Part shown: piece after piece, positions 12,001 to 19,779 of the stretch
Position numbering within the stretch: position 1 is the stretch's first letter
Layout of the letters: every line of letters starts with the position of its first letter
Assembly: GCA_038380795.1 (NCBI GenBank)
Contig: CM076261.1
Span: 96,556,418-96,620,417 of the forward strand
Length of the DNA stretch: 64,000 nucleotides
Direction: 5' to 3'
Source of the DNA: Pyrocephalus nanus
Lineage: Eukaryota; Chordata; Aves; Passeriformes; Tyrannidae
Notes under the pieces: model-generated
The model's database searches: none
What the model saw: only the letters and a program-made list of their open reading frames with translations
What the model was told of the DNA's origin: nothing
Translations under genes and position numbers: made by a program

Positions 12001-15000
12001 CAAAACCATGGATTTTGTCCCAGAAAATGAAGGATTTCTCCTCCCCAGTGCGGGTTCAGCCCCTAAAGACGTGTCCAAGTTCCATTCCCAGGACCATTCC
12101 CAGCTGGAATTTTCTGCCCCCGCAGGCCGGGGGGGAGGTGGAAGACTCCGAAATGGCGGAACTTGCGGAAGAGGAATCCGAGGAAAAGCCGGAAAACCCC
12201 TGGACGAGCCCCCCTGGCCGCCTCTGCCGCGGCCACGAGCGCTGCCTGCCCATCCAGCGCTCCGTGGAATCCCTGGATGTGCGCGAGGAAGGTGAGGGGG
12301 GAAAAAAAATCGGGAATCTCCCAGGATGTGATAGTTTGGACCCTGCCAAATGCCCAAACTTCCAGTTAGCAGCCCCCCCTTCCCCCTTCCCTTAGGGTAA
12401 AGAAAGAAAAGGAAAACAAAAAAAACCTATAAAAATTAAAGAACCCAAAGTCAAGCTGCTTATATAAATATATAAATATATAAATATATAAATATATAAA
12501 AATATATATATTTACGTAGATCACAGTTATATACAGTTAAGATGCTATATACACAATAAAAGGGAATCAACCCCCCGAAGGGATAGGGAAAGGGGGAAAA
12601 AAAGGGACAAGAGGGAACAAAAAGGGACACTGAATAGATATGCACAATCAAACCCGAGAACTGGTAAAATAACTAGTAAAACAAATCTCCCCACGTCCCT
12701 TAAAACAGCAGGGTTGGCAGACACGGCCAGCACTCTCCAAACCTCCCCGTGGCAGGACAGGGGACTCTGCAGGCCTCAGCCTTAGATAAGCGAGACCAGC
12801 GCAGGGATCCACTGTTCCCAAACTTTGCTGGAAGAGAAGAGAGAGAGATTTTTAATCTCCAACTCATTTATGCTCTGGTTTACGTAAAAATCTTATGGAA
12901 TACTGGGTACTTGGCCACTTCCTTGGTTGCAAACTGGTCACCAGGAAGGCCTAGACCAAAACCATCACACAGGATGTCGTTCCTGAGGGATGGGGATTAA
13001 AAATTCCTACTGGGAATTCTCCTCCTTATTCCTGCAGGGATCGAGACGCTGTTGTGTTATCTGGAGCTGCACCCTCGGCGCTGGTTGGAGCTGCTGCTTC
13101 CCAGCTATTCCCGCTGCCGCATCCGCTGCTCCGGAGGATCCCGCCAGCTCCGGGACCTGGCGCGTAGGTGGGAATCCCTGGGAATTCCCGCTCCGGCGGG
13201 AATCCAAAATATCCCCCGTCCCCCAAAAATCCAGCAGGGTTTTGGCCCAGAAAAATGAAATTTTAGAGCCTAAAAATGGGGTTTTCTGCACTAGGAAATG
13301 GAGGTTGAGCACTAAAAATGCAGATTTTGGCCTTAAAAATGAGGGATTTTGCCTCAAAAATGAGCTTTTTGTCCTTAAAAAAGCAGATTTTGGCCCAGAA
13401 AATGAGGGATTTCTCCTCAAAAGTGAGCCTGTAAACCACAAAAATGCAAATTTTAACCTGGAAAAGGAGGGATTTCTCCTCAAAAATGAGCTTTTTGTCC
13501 TTAAAAATGCAGATTTTGTCCTAGAAAATGAGGGATTTTTGCCTCGAAAATGAAATTTTAGAGCCTAAAAATGGGGTTTTCTGCCCTAAAAAATGGAGGT
13601 TGGACCCTAAAAATGCAATTTTCTGCCCTAAAAAATGGACATTGAGTATTAAAAATGCAGATTTTGGCCAAGAAAATGAGGGATTTTGCCTCAAAAATGA
13701 GCTTTTTGTCCTTAAAAATGCAGATTTTGGCTTCGAAAATGAGGGATTTTTGCCTCAAAAATGAAATTTTACACCCTAAAATTGTGAATTTCTACCCTAA
13801 AAAATGGAGTTTGGACCCTAAAAATGAGATTTTCTGCCCTAAAAAATGGACATTGAGTATTAAAAATGCAGATTTTGGCCAAGAAAATGAGGGATTTTGC
13901 CTCAAAAATGAGCTTTTTGTCCTTAAAAATGCAGATTTTGGCTTCGAAAATGAGGGATTTTTGCCTCAAAAATGAAATTTTACACCCTAAAATTGTGAAT
14001 TTCTACCCTAAAAAATGGAGTTTGGACCCTAAAAATGAGATTTTCTGCCCTAAAAAATGGACGTTGAGCATTAAAAATGCAGATTTTGGACCAGAAAATG
14101 AGGGATTTTGCCTCAAAAATGACCTTTTTGACCATAAAAATGTGAATTTTGATGTTCAAAATGAGGGATTTTGTCTCAAAAATGAGCCTTTAGAACATAA
14201 AAATGCAGATTTTGGCCCAGAAAATAAGGGATTTTGCCTCAAATATAAAATTTTAGACAATAAAAATTTGGATTTTGTACCAGAAAATGAGGGATTTCTC
14301 CTCAAAAATGAGCCTTTAGACCCTAAAAATGCAGATTTTGACTTTAAAAATGAGGGATTTCTCCTCCAAAATGACCTTTCAGACCCTACAAATCCAGCGG
14401 GATTTTCCTGTTTTCCCCCCCATTCCCTCAGTTGCCCCCCCGTGGGGGTTTTCCTGGCTCGGGAGCGGCTGCAGGGGCGGGAACACCGGAATTCCGGGAG
14501 TGTGGATTTGGAGGTGACGGAGCTGAGCGATTCCATGGGCTGGGAAGCGGCGCTGGTGAAGAGGCAGCTCCGGCAGATCCAGTGGGATCCGAGCAAAAGG
14601 ACGGGTATCCAGCGGGATTGGGATCGGGAGTGGGGTTGGGGTGGGGAGTTGGGATTTGGGATTGGAAATTGAGATTGGGATTGAGACTGAGAATGAGATT
14701 GTGATTGTGATTTGGGATTGAGATTGGAATTGGGGTTGGGATTGAGATTGGAATTGGGGTTGGGATTGGGATTGGGATTGAGATTGATCTTGAGATGGGG
14801 ATTGGGATTTGAGATTAGGATTGGGATTTGAGGTTGAGATTGGGATTGAGATTGTGATTGGGATTTGGGGTTGACATTGGAATTGGGGTTGGGATTGAGA
14901 TTGGGATTGGGATTTGGGATTGAGATTGGATTTTGAGGTTGGGATTGGGATTTGGGTTTTGGATTGCGAATGGGATAAGGACTGGGATTGAGACTGTGAC

Positions 15001-18000
15001 TGGGATTGAGATTAGGATTGGGATCGAGATTGGGTTTGGGATTGAGATTGGGATTAGGATTGGGATTGGGATTGAGATTGGGATTTAGATTGAGATTGGG
15101 ATTTGGGATTAGGATTGGGATTTGGGATTGAGATTTAGATCAGGATTGGGATTGAGATTGGGATTGAGATTGGGTTTTGGGGTTGGGATTGGGATTTGGG
15201 TTTTGGATTGCGAATGGGATTAGGATTGGGATTGGAATTGGGATTGAGATTGAGATTGTGACTGGGATTGAGATTAGGATTGGGATCGAGATTGGGTTTG
15301 GGATTGAGATTGGGATTAGGATTGGGATTGAGATTGGGATTAGGATTGGGATTGAGATTGGGATTAGGATTAGGGATTGGGATTAGGATTGGGGATTGGG
15401 ACTGGGATTGGGATTTGGGATTGGGATCAGTGTCGGAGCTGAGCGATTCCATGGGCTGGGAAACAGCGCTGGTGAAGAGGCAGCTCCGGCAGATCCAGTG
15501 GGATCCGAGCAAAAGGACGGGTATCCAGCGGGATTGGGATCGGGAGTGGGGTTGGGATTGGGAGTTGGGATTTGGGTTGGGGATTGACATTGAGATTGAG
15601 AATGAGATTGGGATTGAGATTTGGGATTGCAGTTGGGGTTGAGATTGAGATTTGGGATTGGGATTGATGTTGGGATTGAGATTGGGATTAGGGATTGGGA
15701 TTAGGGATTAGGGATTGGGATTAGGGATTAGGGATTGGTATTTGGGGTTGGGATTAGGGATTGGGATTTGGGGGTGGGATTAGGATTGGGATTTGGGATT
15801 GAGATTGAGATTGGATTTTGAGGTTGGGATTGGGATTTGGGTTTTGGATTGCGAATGGGATTAGGATTGGGATTGAGATTGTGACTGGGATTGAGATTAG
15901 GATTGGAATCGAGATTGGGTTTGGGATTGAGATTGGGATTAGGATTGGGATCGAGATTGGGTTTGGGATTGAGATTGGGATTAGGGATTGGGATTGAGAT
16001 TGGCATTAGGATTGGGATTGAGATTGGGATTAGGATTAGGGATTGGGACTGGGATTAGGGATTAGGGATTGGTATTTGGGGTTGGGATTAGGATTGGGAT
16101 TTGGGATTGAGATTGAGATTGGATTTTGAGGTTGGGATTGGGATTTGGGTTTTGGATTGCGAATGGGATTAGGATTGGGATTGGGATTGAGATTGTGACT
16201 GGGATTGAGATTAGGATTGGAATCGAGATTGTGTTTGGTATTGAGATTGGGATTAGGATTGGGATTGAGATTGGGATTGAGATTGGGATTGAGATTGGGA
16301 TTAGGATTAGGGATTGGGACTGGGATTGGGATTTGGGGTTGGGATTGGGATTAGTGTCGGAGCTGAGCTATTCCATGGGCTGGGAAGCGGCGCTGGTGAA
16401 GAGGCAGCTCCGGCAGATCCAGTGGGATCCGAGCAAAAGGACGGGTATCCAGCGGGATTGGGATCGGGAGTGGGGTTGGGATTGGGATTTGGGATTGGGA
16501 TTTGGGATTTGGATTGAGAATGGGATTTGGGATTGGGATTGGGAATGAGATTTGGATTGAGATTGGGGTTTGGGTTTGGGATTGAGATTTGGGGTTGGGA
16601 TTGGGATTTGGGATTTGGTATTGAGATTGGGATTTGGGATTGGGATCAGGATTGGGATCAGGATTGGGATCGGGATCGGGCTGGAGGGGCTGGTGTGCTC
16701 CCCTCTGGCCTCACCGCTCTCCCTGCTCTCCAAGGGAAAAGCGGGATCACGGTGGAATTCCACGAGCTCTCCTTCCACTTCCGCTCCTACGGCGACCTGA
16801 GCGGGGCGGAGCTGGATTCCATCTGCCACTTCCTGCTCCGGCGCGTGCAATCCCGGGAAAAGGCGGCCCTGGGCCAGCTCCGGGCCTGCTTCCAGGCATT
16901 CCAGAGGTGAGGAAAATTATCCCACCCCATCCCATTCCCGAGGATTCCCACCCTGCTCCCGCCTCCCTGGGAAAGAAAGGGCGGGAGCTGATGATGGGTT
17001 GGGAGCAGCGTGGCATTCCCGACGATCCATCCGCACCCTCCGGAGCGGGAGGTGGAGGAGAGGAGCTCCAGACTCAAGGATCTGATCCGGGAATATTTCG
17101 AGAGGGATCCCCATGGAGCAGAGGAGGGACAGGAGCAGGAGGAGGAGCAGGAGGAGGAGTTTGGAAGTGCTCGGGTAAAGCAGCGGATCCGGAGCCGCCG
17201 GAATTCCGGGATCGGCCAAGGGGCAGCGTTCGGGAGGAGGGAGAGGAGGGAGGGGAAATCTATTGGATTGGGGATCAGGAGGAGGGATGTGAGGTCCCCA
17301 AGGATTTGGGATGAGGAGGAGGAGGGGTGTGAACTCCATTGGATTTGGGATGAGGAACAGGGATGAGAGCTCCCCATGGATTTGGGATGAGGAGGGATGG
17401 GAGCTCCATTGGATTTGGGATGAGATCTCCCTATGGATTTGGGATGAGGATGGATGAGATCTCCCCATGGATTTGGAATGAGAGCTCCCCATGGATTTGG
17501 GATAAGGAGGGATGTGAGCTCCCCATGGATTTGGGATCAGGAGGGATGTGAGCTCCCCATGGATTTGGGATGAGCCCCCCATGGATTTGAGATGAGGAGG
17601 GATGAGAGTTCCCCATGGATTTGGGATGAGATCTCCCCATGGATTTGGGATGAGAGCCCCCCATGGATTTGGGATGAGCCCCCCATGGATTTGGGATCAG
17701 AAGGGATATGAACTCCATTGGATTTGGGATGAGGAGGAGGAGGGATGAGAGCTCCAATGGATTTGGGATGAGAACCCCCCCATGGATTTGGGATCAGGAG
17801 GAGGAGGGATGTGAACTCCATTGGATTTGGGATGGGAGCTCCCCATGGATTTGGGATCAGAAGGGATGTGAACTCCATTGGATTTGGGATGAGATCTCCC
17901 CATGGATTTGGGATCAGGGCTGACCCCCTGTCCTGGGCAGTTGCAGGATTGGGAGGGTCAGGTCCGCTCCGACATCCGGCACTTCCTGTCCATCCACCCG

Positions 18001-19390
18001 GATGAGAAATTCTCCGGGAGAGCCATCGCCAGGATATTCCATGGAATCAGTGAGGATGGGATGGGGTGGGGTGGGATATCTGGAATGGGATGGGATGGGA
18101 TTGGGATATCTGGGATGGGATGGGATGGGATGGGATGGGATGGGATGGGATGGGATGGGATGGGATGGGATATCTAGGCTGGGATATCTAGGATGGGAAA
18201 TCTGGGATGGGCTGGGATATCTGGAATAGGCTGGGATATCTGGGCTGGAATGGGGTATCTGGGATGGGATGGGATGGCATGGGATGGGATGGCATGGGTT
18301 GGGATGGGATGGGATGGGTTGGGATATCTGGGCTGGAATGGGATATCTGGAATGGGCTGGGATATCCGGGATGCGATGGGATATCTGGGAGAGGATGGGG
18401 TGGAATGGCATTGGATATTTGGGATGGGATGGGATGATTGGGATGGGATATCTGGGATAGGATGGGGTGGGATGCCATGGGATATCAGAGATGAGATAGA
18501 ATGGGATGGGATATCTGGGCTGGAATGGGATATCTGGAATGGGATGGGATGGGATTGGGATATCTGGGATGGGATGGGATGGGATGGGATGGGATGGGAT
18601 GGGATGGGATGGGATGGGATGGGATGGGATGGGATGGGATGGGATATCTAGGCTGGGATATCTAGGATGGGAAATCTGGGATGGGCTGGGATATCTGGAA
18701 TAGGCTGGGATATCTGGGCTGGAATGGGGTATCTGGGATGGGATGGGATGGCATGGGATGGGATGGCATGGGTTGGGATGGGATGGGATGGGATGGGATG
18801 GGTTGGGATATCTGGGCTGGAATGGGATATCTGGAATGGGCTGGGATATCCGGGATGCGATGGGATATCTGGGAGAGGATGGGGTGGAATGGCATTGGAT
18901 ATTTGGGATGGGATGGGATGATTGGGATGGGATATCTGGGATAGGATGGGGTGGGATGCCATGGGATATCAGAGATGAGATAGAATGGGATGGGATATCT
19001 GGGCTGGAATGGGATATCTGGAATGGGATGGGATGGGATTGGGATGGGATGGGCTGGGATATCTGGGATGGGCTGGGATATCTGGGCTGGAATGGGATAT
19101 CTGGGCTGGGCTGGGATATCTGGAATGGGATACCTGGGATGGGATGGGATGGGTTATCTGGGATGGGGATGGGATGGGATGGGATGGGATATCTGGGCTG
19201 GAATGGGATATCTAGGATGGGATACTGGGCTGGAATGGGATATGAGGGATCCCCTCCTGTCCCCCCAGGCAGCCCCCGTTTCCCAGCCCAAATGTTCGGG
19301 CGGGACAGGCGTTTCTGGAGGAAACATCTCCACCTGGATTTCCAGGGCCTGGCCCGCCTGGCCACCCAGGAGCTGCTGACCACCATGTGA
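1..19390 (+). CDS. RECQL4: ATP-dependent DNA helicase Q4 (RecQ-like helicase 4), 3' two thirds of the gene
   Basis: RecQ-family 3'-5' helicase that acts in replication initiation and repair in the nucleus. Supported coding exons: 1506-1631, 1705-1797, 2882-3018, 3108-3191, 5295-5489, 6821-7003, 7777-7945, 9351-9619, 9703-9840, 12126-12291, 13038-13167, 14432-14604, 16735-16906, 17009-17174, 17941-18049, 19269-19390; 1-28 may be the end of an earlier exon. All junctions are GT-AG and the phases close over 810 codons plus TGA. Visible in order: PTGLGKS (Walker A), [30 protein letters not shown], and GRAGRDG, followed by the RECQL4-specific C-terminal half with CKC...CRGHE in place of an RQC domain, ending [11 protein letters not shown]. 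The match to vertebrate RECQL4 is collinear to the stop. The N-terminal Sld2-like part lies upstream of the window. The gene runs tail to tail with the minus-strand aminotransferase gene. Confidence 0.95.
29..1505 (+). repeat. RECQL4 intron filled by A/T-rich 20-23 bp minisatellites
   Basis: Two arrays fill the intron. At about 80-260 the unit is around GGGATTTGGGGGCTGAAAAG. At about 500-1400 the unit is close to CTCCCCTAAAAATGTCATTT, with more than 35 degenerate copies. The same AAAAATG core returns in four later introns of this gene. No exon is seen in the stretch. Confidence 0.85.
1506..1631 (+). CDS. RECQL4: RECQL4 exon upstream of the helicase core
   Basis: The exon follows acceptor gtgccag and ends at donor g|gtaggg with one base left over. 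It contains [16 protein letters not shown], which resembles the proline-rich linker that precedes the helicase core in vertebrate RECQL4. The rest is poorly conserved, as expected for this linker. Confidence 0.75.
1705..1797 (+). CDS. RECQL4: RECQL4 exon: start of the helicase domain (motif 0)
   Basis: Encodes [24 protein letters not shown], the RecQ motif 0 (FRPGQ) that contacts the adenine of ATP. The intron before it is only 73 bp and lacks repeats. One base is left over at the donor g|gttgga. Confidence 0.93.
1798..2881 (+). repeat. Minisatellite made from the acceptor and 5' edge of the next exon
   Basis: About eleven tandem units of roughly 90-105 bp. Each unit combines a pyrimidine-rich tract, a CCTCAGGG-like acceptor and a copy of the Walker-A exon's first bases (GTGTTGCCCAC). 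Three units, near 2080, 2285 and 2490, retain the fuller exon start with TTATCCAC followed by CTGGTGGTGTTGCCCAC, as in the real exon at 2882. The copies lose the exon match after that point and lack the GKS codons. Confidence 0.9.
2882..3018 (+). CDS. RECQL4: RECQL4 exon: Walker A (motif I) and motif Ia
   Basis: Encodes [20 protein letters not shown] and then [19 protein letters not shown] is the nucleotide-binding P-loop and [10 protein letters not shown] is motif Ia. The exon joins in phase to the previous one through a split glycine codon. Its own first 30 bases are the template for the repeats upstream. Confidence 0.96.
3108..3191 (+). CDS. RECQL4: RECQL4 exon: VSGLPPCL...VLEK
   Basis: A phase 0-0 exon of 28 codons encoding [20 protein letters not shown] and then QREKVLEK. 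It matches the segment between motifs Ia and II in vertebrate RECQL4. The intron before it is 89 bp and unexpanded. Confidence 0.94.
3192..4742 (+). repeat. RECQL4 intron: A/T-rich ~20 bp minisatellite
   Basis: Degenerate units such as CCTAAAAATGAGGGATTTGG, and (4140-4640) a homogeneous sub-array of GAATTTGGCCCCAGAAAATG. About 300-bp segments recur with the block AAAATGTTCTGTTTTCCCAC at about 3790, 4150 and 4430. No gene is seen. Confidence 0.85.
4743..5294 (+). repeat. Nested repeat carrying three in-frame extra copies of an exon's acceptor and 5' edge
   Basis: The true exon start at 5295 (CTCAG|GTGCGGGCGGGCGAGG) is preceded by three copies of the acceptor and the first 54 or so exon bases, starting at 4863, 5028 and 5172. 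Spacings are 165, 144 and 123 bp. They fall in steps of 21 bp, the length of an inner repeat (CAGAAATTCCCGCTGTCCCCT). All lengths are multiples of three and the frame is open from 4743 through the real exon. Confidence 0.93.
5295..5489 (+). CDS. RECQL4: RECQL4 exon: DEAH box (motif II)
   Basis: A 65-codon, phase 0-0 exon. It starts [18 protein letters not shown] and contains [20 protein letters not shown] and YLRVCK. DEAH is the Walker B motif that coordinates magnesium, and the aromatic-rich SQWAHNFRP loop couples ATP hydrolysis to unwinding in RecQ helicases. Any of the three upstream acceptor copies would extend this exon without a frameshift. Confidence 0.96.
5490..6740 (+). repeat. RECQL4 intron: ~25 bp minisatellite starting at the splice donor
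   Basis: Roughly 45 units close to GGGGACAATCTACAGGGGAT. The array begins at the donor itself (CAAG|GTGGGGACAATCTACAG), so most units repeat a GGTGGGG or GGATGGGG donor-like core. Subtypes differ by CTAC, CCAC, TCAC and ATCACC. Confidence 0.9.
6821..7003 (+). CDS. RECQL4: RECQL4 exon: motif III (TATAT)
   Basis: A 61-codon, phase 0-0 exon with [20 protein letters not shown] and [22 protein letters not shown] is helicase motif III. The segment between the two conserved blocks ([14 protein letters not shown]) is variable, as in other species. The acceptor is a normal pyrimidine tract at about 6780-6820. Confidence 0.95.
7109..7770 (-). mobile_element. Solo LTR of an endogenous retrovirus inserted at an exon acceptor
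   Basis: A 662-bp A/T-rich block unlike the surrounding repeats. On the minus strand it runs TGAAGAAGG...GGGCATCA, giving TG...CA ends, with AATAAA near 7173-7185 about 70 bp before its 3' end, as in an R/U5 boundary. It is flanked by the 4-bp direct repeat CCGC (7105-7108 and 7771-7774). Removing the block plus one CCGC restores GGTCCCGCAG|GCTTTGG behind an older T-rich tract. No coding remnants are present. The 4-bp duplication would fit a gammaretrovirus-like (class I) element; the class is inference. Confidence 0.72.
7777..7945 (+). CDS. RECQL4: RECQL4 exon: start of the second RecA-like lobe (motif IV region)
   Basis: Encodes [20 protein letters not shown] and [15 protein letters not shown], matching the SIIIYC-RRE-TE-AALLR block of vertebrate RECQL4. 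The tail ([18 protein letters not shown]) is variable. Only CCGCAG before the exon is original sequence; the pyrimidine tract lies in the LTR next to it. Confidence 0.95.
8040..9310 (+). repeat. RECQL4 intron: ~22 bp minisatellites of two orientations
   Basis: First come about ten units of GGGAATGAGGGATTTGAG (8060-8260). Then about 1 kb of units close to TTTTGAGAGTGAACTCCCTC, with blocks CTCCAATCCCTCATTTTGAG and TCCATTTCCCCATTCTGAG arranged in a loose higher-order pattern of roughly 180 bp. No exon is seen. Confidence 0.85.
9351..9619 (+). CDS. RECQL4: RECQL4 exon: helicase motifs V and VI
   Basis: Encodes [20 protein letters not shown], then [20 protein letters not shown] and [20 protein letters not shown]. 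Motif V ([12 protein letters not shown]) and motif VI ([10 protein letters not shown], with the arginine finger) are intact. The exon starts with CPPPPLN, a short insertion coded by a C-run next to the acceptor. Confidence 0.97.
9703..9840 (+). CDS. RECQL4: RECQL4 exon: start of the RECQL4-specific zinc-binding domain
   Basis: Encodes [20 protein letters not shown] and [17 protein letters not shown]. It matches the GEDLRELRRH...VF-AC-C segment of vertebrate RECQL4. The CxC pair corresponds to the first two zinc ligands of the R4 zinc-binding domain. The intron before it is a normal 83 bp. Confidence 0.94.
9860..12060 (+). repeat. RECQL4 intron: ~2.2 kb of A/T-rich 20-bp minisatellite
   Basis: The left part uses GGGATTTGACTCTCAAAATGT-like units. 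The right part (about 11090-12050) uses a paired 40-bp unit: AAAATGAGGGATTTTGCC, then TCAAAAATGAGCCTTTTG. These are close to the arrays in the introns at 3192, 13168 and 29. The open frames through them come from unit length, not from genes. Confidence 0.85.
12126..12291 (+). CDS. RECQL4: RECQL4 exon: zinc-binding domain, second half
   Basis: Starts with an acidic linker ([20 protein letters not shown]) and ends [20 protein letters not shown] plus VREE. CRGHE matches the CxGHE of vertebrate RECQL4, supplying the remaining Cys and His zinc ligands. One base is left over at the donor g|gtgagg. Confidence 0.93.
12327..12969 (-). mobile_element. Solo LTR of an endogenous retrovirus in a RECQL4 intron
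   Basis: A 643-bp block with TG...CA ends. The minus strand begins TGTGATGGTTTTGG and the plus strand begins TGTGATAGTTTGG, so the two ends are inverted partners. It is flanked by the 5-bp direct repeat CAGGA (12322-12326 and 12970-12974). Inside are a (TATAAATA)n-like stretch near 12463-12505 and a pyrimidine-rich region of the minus strand. The minus-strand start resembles many songbird LTRs. No internal retroviral genes are present, so it is a recombined solo LTR. Confidence 0.75.
13038..13167 (+). CDS. RECQL4: RECQL4 exon: [11 protein letters not shown]
   Basis: Encodes [20 protein letters not shown] and [20 protein letters not shown], a close match to the winged-helix-like segment after the zinc domain. 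It ends with two bases left over. The acceptor (TTATTCCTGCAG) lies 64 bp after the LTR's target repeat. Confidence 0.95.
13230..14390 (+). repeat. RECQL4 intron: A/T-rich minisatellite with a ~211 bp duplication
   Basis: Paired units of AAAATGAGGGATTTTGCC and CTCAAAAATGAGCTTTTTG, the same family as in the 9860-12060 intron. A segment of about 211 bp (13655 onward) is repeated almost exactly from 13866, so the array is also growing in larger blocks. Confidence 0.85.
14432..14604 (+). CDS. RECQL4: RECQL4 exon: DSMGWE block
   Basis: Begins with variable sequence, then [20 protein letters not shown] and [15 protein letters not shown], matching the VKLVDSMGWELA...QLQWD..RTG block of the vertebrate protein. 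Enters in phase 2 and leaves in phase 1 at acg g|gtatcc. Its last 91 bases and the donor are repeated twice more in the next intron. Confidence 0.95.
15431..15520 (+). pseudogene. Duplicate of the RECQL4 DSMGWE exon end (copy 2), latent 90-bp cassette exon
   Basis: Preceded by a bare AG (GGGATCAG) and followed by the same donor as the real exon (GACGG|GTATCC). It is 90 bp long in phase 1-1 and would insert 30 residues including [18 protein letters not shown] without a frameshift. One Ala-to-Thr change is seen. There is no pyrimidine tract in front of it, so use in mRNA is doubtful. Confidence 0.8.
16355..16444 (+). pseudogene. Duplicate of the RECQL4 DSMGWE exon end (copy 3), latent 90-bp cassette exon
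   Basis: Same length, phase and donor as the copy at 15431, preceded by GGGATTAG. It differs from the real exon by one Asp-to-Tyr change (SELSYSMGW). It is open and frame-preserving, and also lacks a pyrimidine tract. Confidence 0.8.
16735..16906 (+). CDS. RECQL4: RECQL4 exon: [16 protein letters not shown]
   Basis: Encodes [20 protein letters not shown] and then [26 protein letters not shown]. It corresponds to the VEFSELAFHLRSPGDL...RVQARERQAL segment of the C-terminal domain. Acceptor CTCTCCAAG. Confidence 0.95.
17009..17174 (+). CDS. RECQL4: RECQL4 exon: [12 protein letters not shown]
   Basis: Encodes [20 protein letters not shown] and [20 protein letters not shown] followed by a glutamate-rich run. 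It matches SVAFPS...ERSTRLKDLLGRYFEEE. The acceptor (GGTTGGGAGCAG) has a weak pyrimidine tract. The intron before it is 102 bp and unexpanded. Confidence 0.93.
17220..17925 (+). repeat. RECQL4 intron: ~27 bp minisatellite
   Basis: About 22 units near CTCCCCATGGATTTGGGATG, varied by AACTCCATTGGATTTGGGAT and by inserted GAGGAGGAGGGATGTG. No exon is seen. Confidence 0.88.
17941..18049 (+). CDS. RECQL4: RECQL4 exon: [19 protein letters not shown]
   Basis: Encodes [20 protein letters not shown] and [16 protein letters not shown], near-identical to the vertebrate RECQL4 C-terminal block. Phase 0 to 1. Confidence 0.96.
18055..19255 (+). repeat. RECQL4 last intron: GGGAT / ATATCTGGGATG array with a 474-bp duplication
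   Basis: Runs of (GGGAT)n alternate with ATATCTGGGCTGGAATGGG units. The block from about 18120 to 18590 recurs 474 bp downstream with small copy-number differences in the GGGAT runs. Confidence 0.88.
19269..19390 (+). CDS. RECQL4: RECQL4 terminal coding exon
   Basis: Encodes [39 protein letters not shown] and TGA at 19388-19390, equivalent to [24 protein letters not shown]...LATEELL of vertebrate RECQL4. Acceptor CTGTCCCCCCAG. Confidence 0.96.
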
Positions 19391-19491
19391 GAGCCCTGGG
19401 ATCATCCCCTGGGATCATCCCCTGGGAATATCCCCCTGGGAATGTGGGGATAACCCCACGGGGGGCTTTTATGGGAATTTTATCTCTGGAT

Positions 19492-19497
19492 AATAAA
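19492..19497 (+). promoter_or_regulatory. RECQL4 poly(A) signal AATAAA
   Basis: AATAAA lies 102 bp after the stop codon and is followed by a G/T-rich stretch (GGGGGGTGTTTTGG at about 19520). This gives a compact 3' UTR. Confidence 0.75.
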
Positions 19498-19779
19498 TGG
19501 ACACTCTGGGAATGGGAGTGGGGGGTGTTTTGGCACCAGGAAGGAGCAGAGGGGACCCCCCAGCCCCTTCCCTCGGCATTCCCAGTGGGAAAAACCCTCA
19601 GGGCCCTCGGTTTTCCTGCCAAATCCTCCCTGGAATTGTGGATGCTGATCCCAGAGTCTTCCCAAGGAACAGCCAGGCTGGGACACGGAGCTGGGGCTGG
19701 GAATCCACAGGGAATTCTGCTGGGAGAGGATCCAGGGATCCCAGATCCATGGGAGATTCCATGGGTGGTTACAGGTGCC

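Larger units (their letters stand above)
14605..16700 (+). repeat. RECQL4 intron: GGGATT-type minisatellite with ~920 bp higher-order units that each carry an exon copy
   Basis: Simple units such as GGGATTGAGATTGGGATTAG fill the intron. Two higher-order copies each include the last 90 bases of the preceding exon plus its donor. The exon-derived blocks start at 14514 (the real exon), 15430 and 16354, so the spacings are 916 and 924 bp. Confidence 0.92.

Noticed and set aside
12463..12505. TATAAATATATAAATA run as a promoter TATA box for a host gene
   Set aside because: It is a simple repeat within the LTR and no exon follows in a suitable orientation.
15430..16480. Treating the exon copies at 15431 and 16355 as normal constitutive RECQL4 exons
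   Set aside because: The protein matches the family without them, and neither has a pyrimidine tract before its AG. They are kept as latent duplicates.
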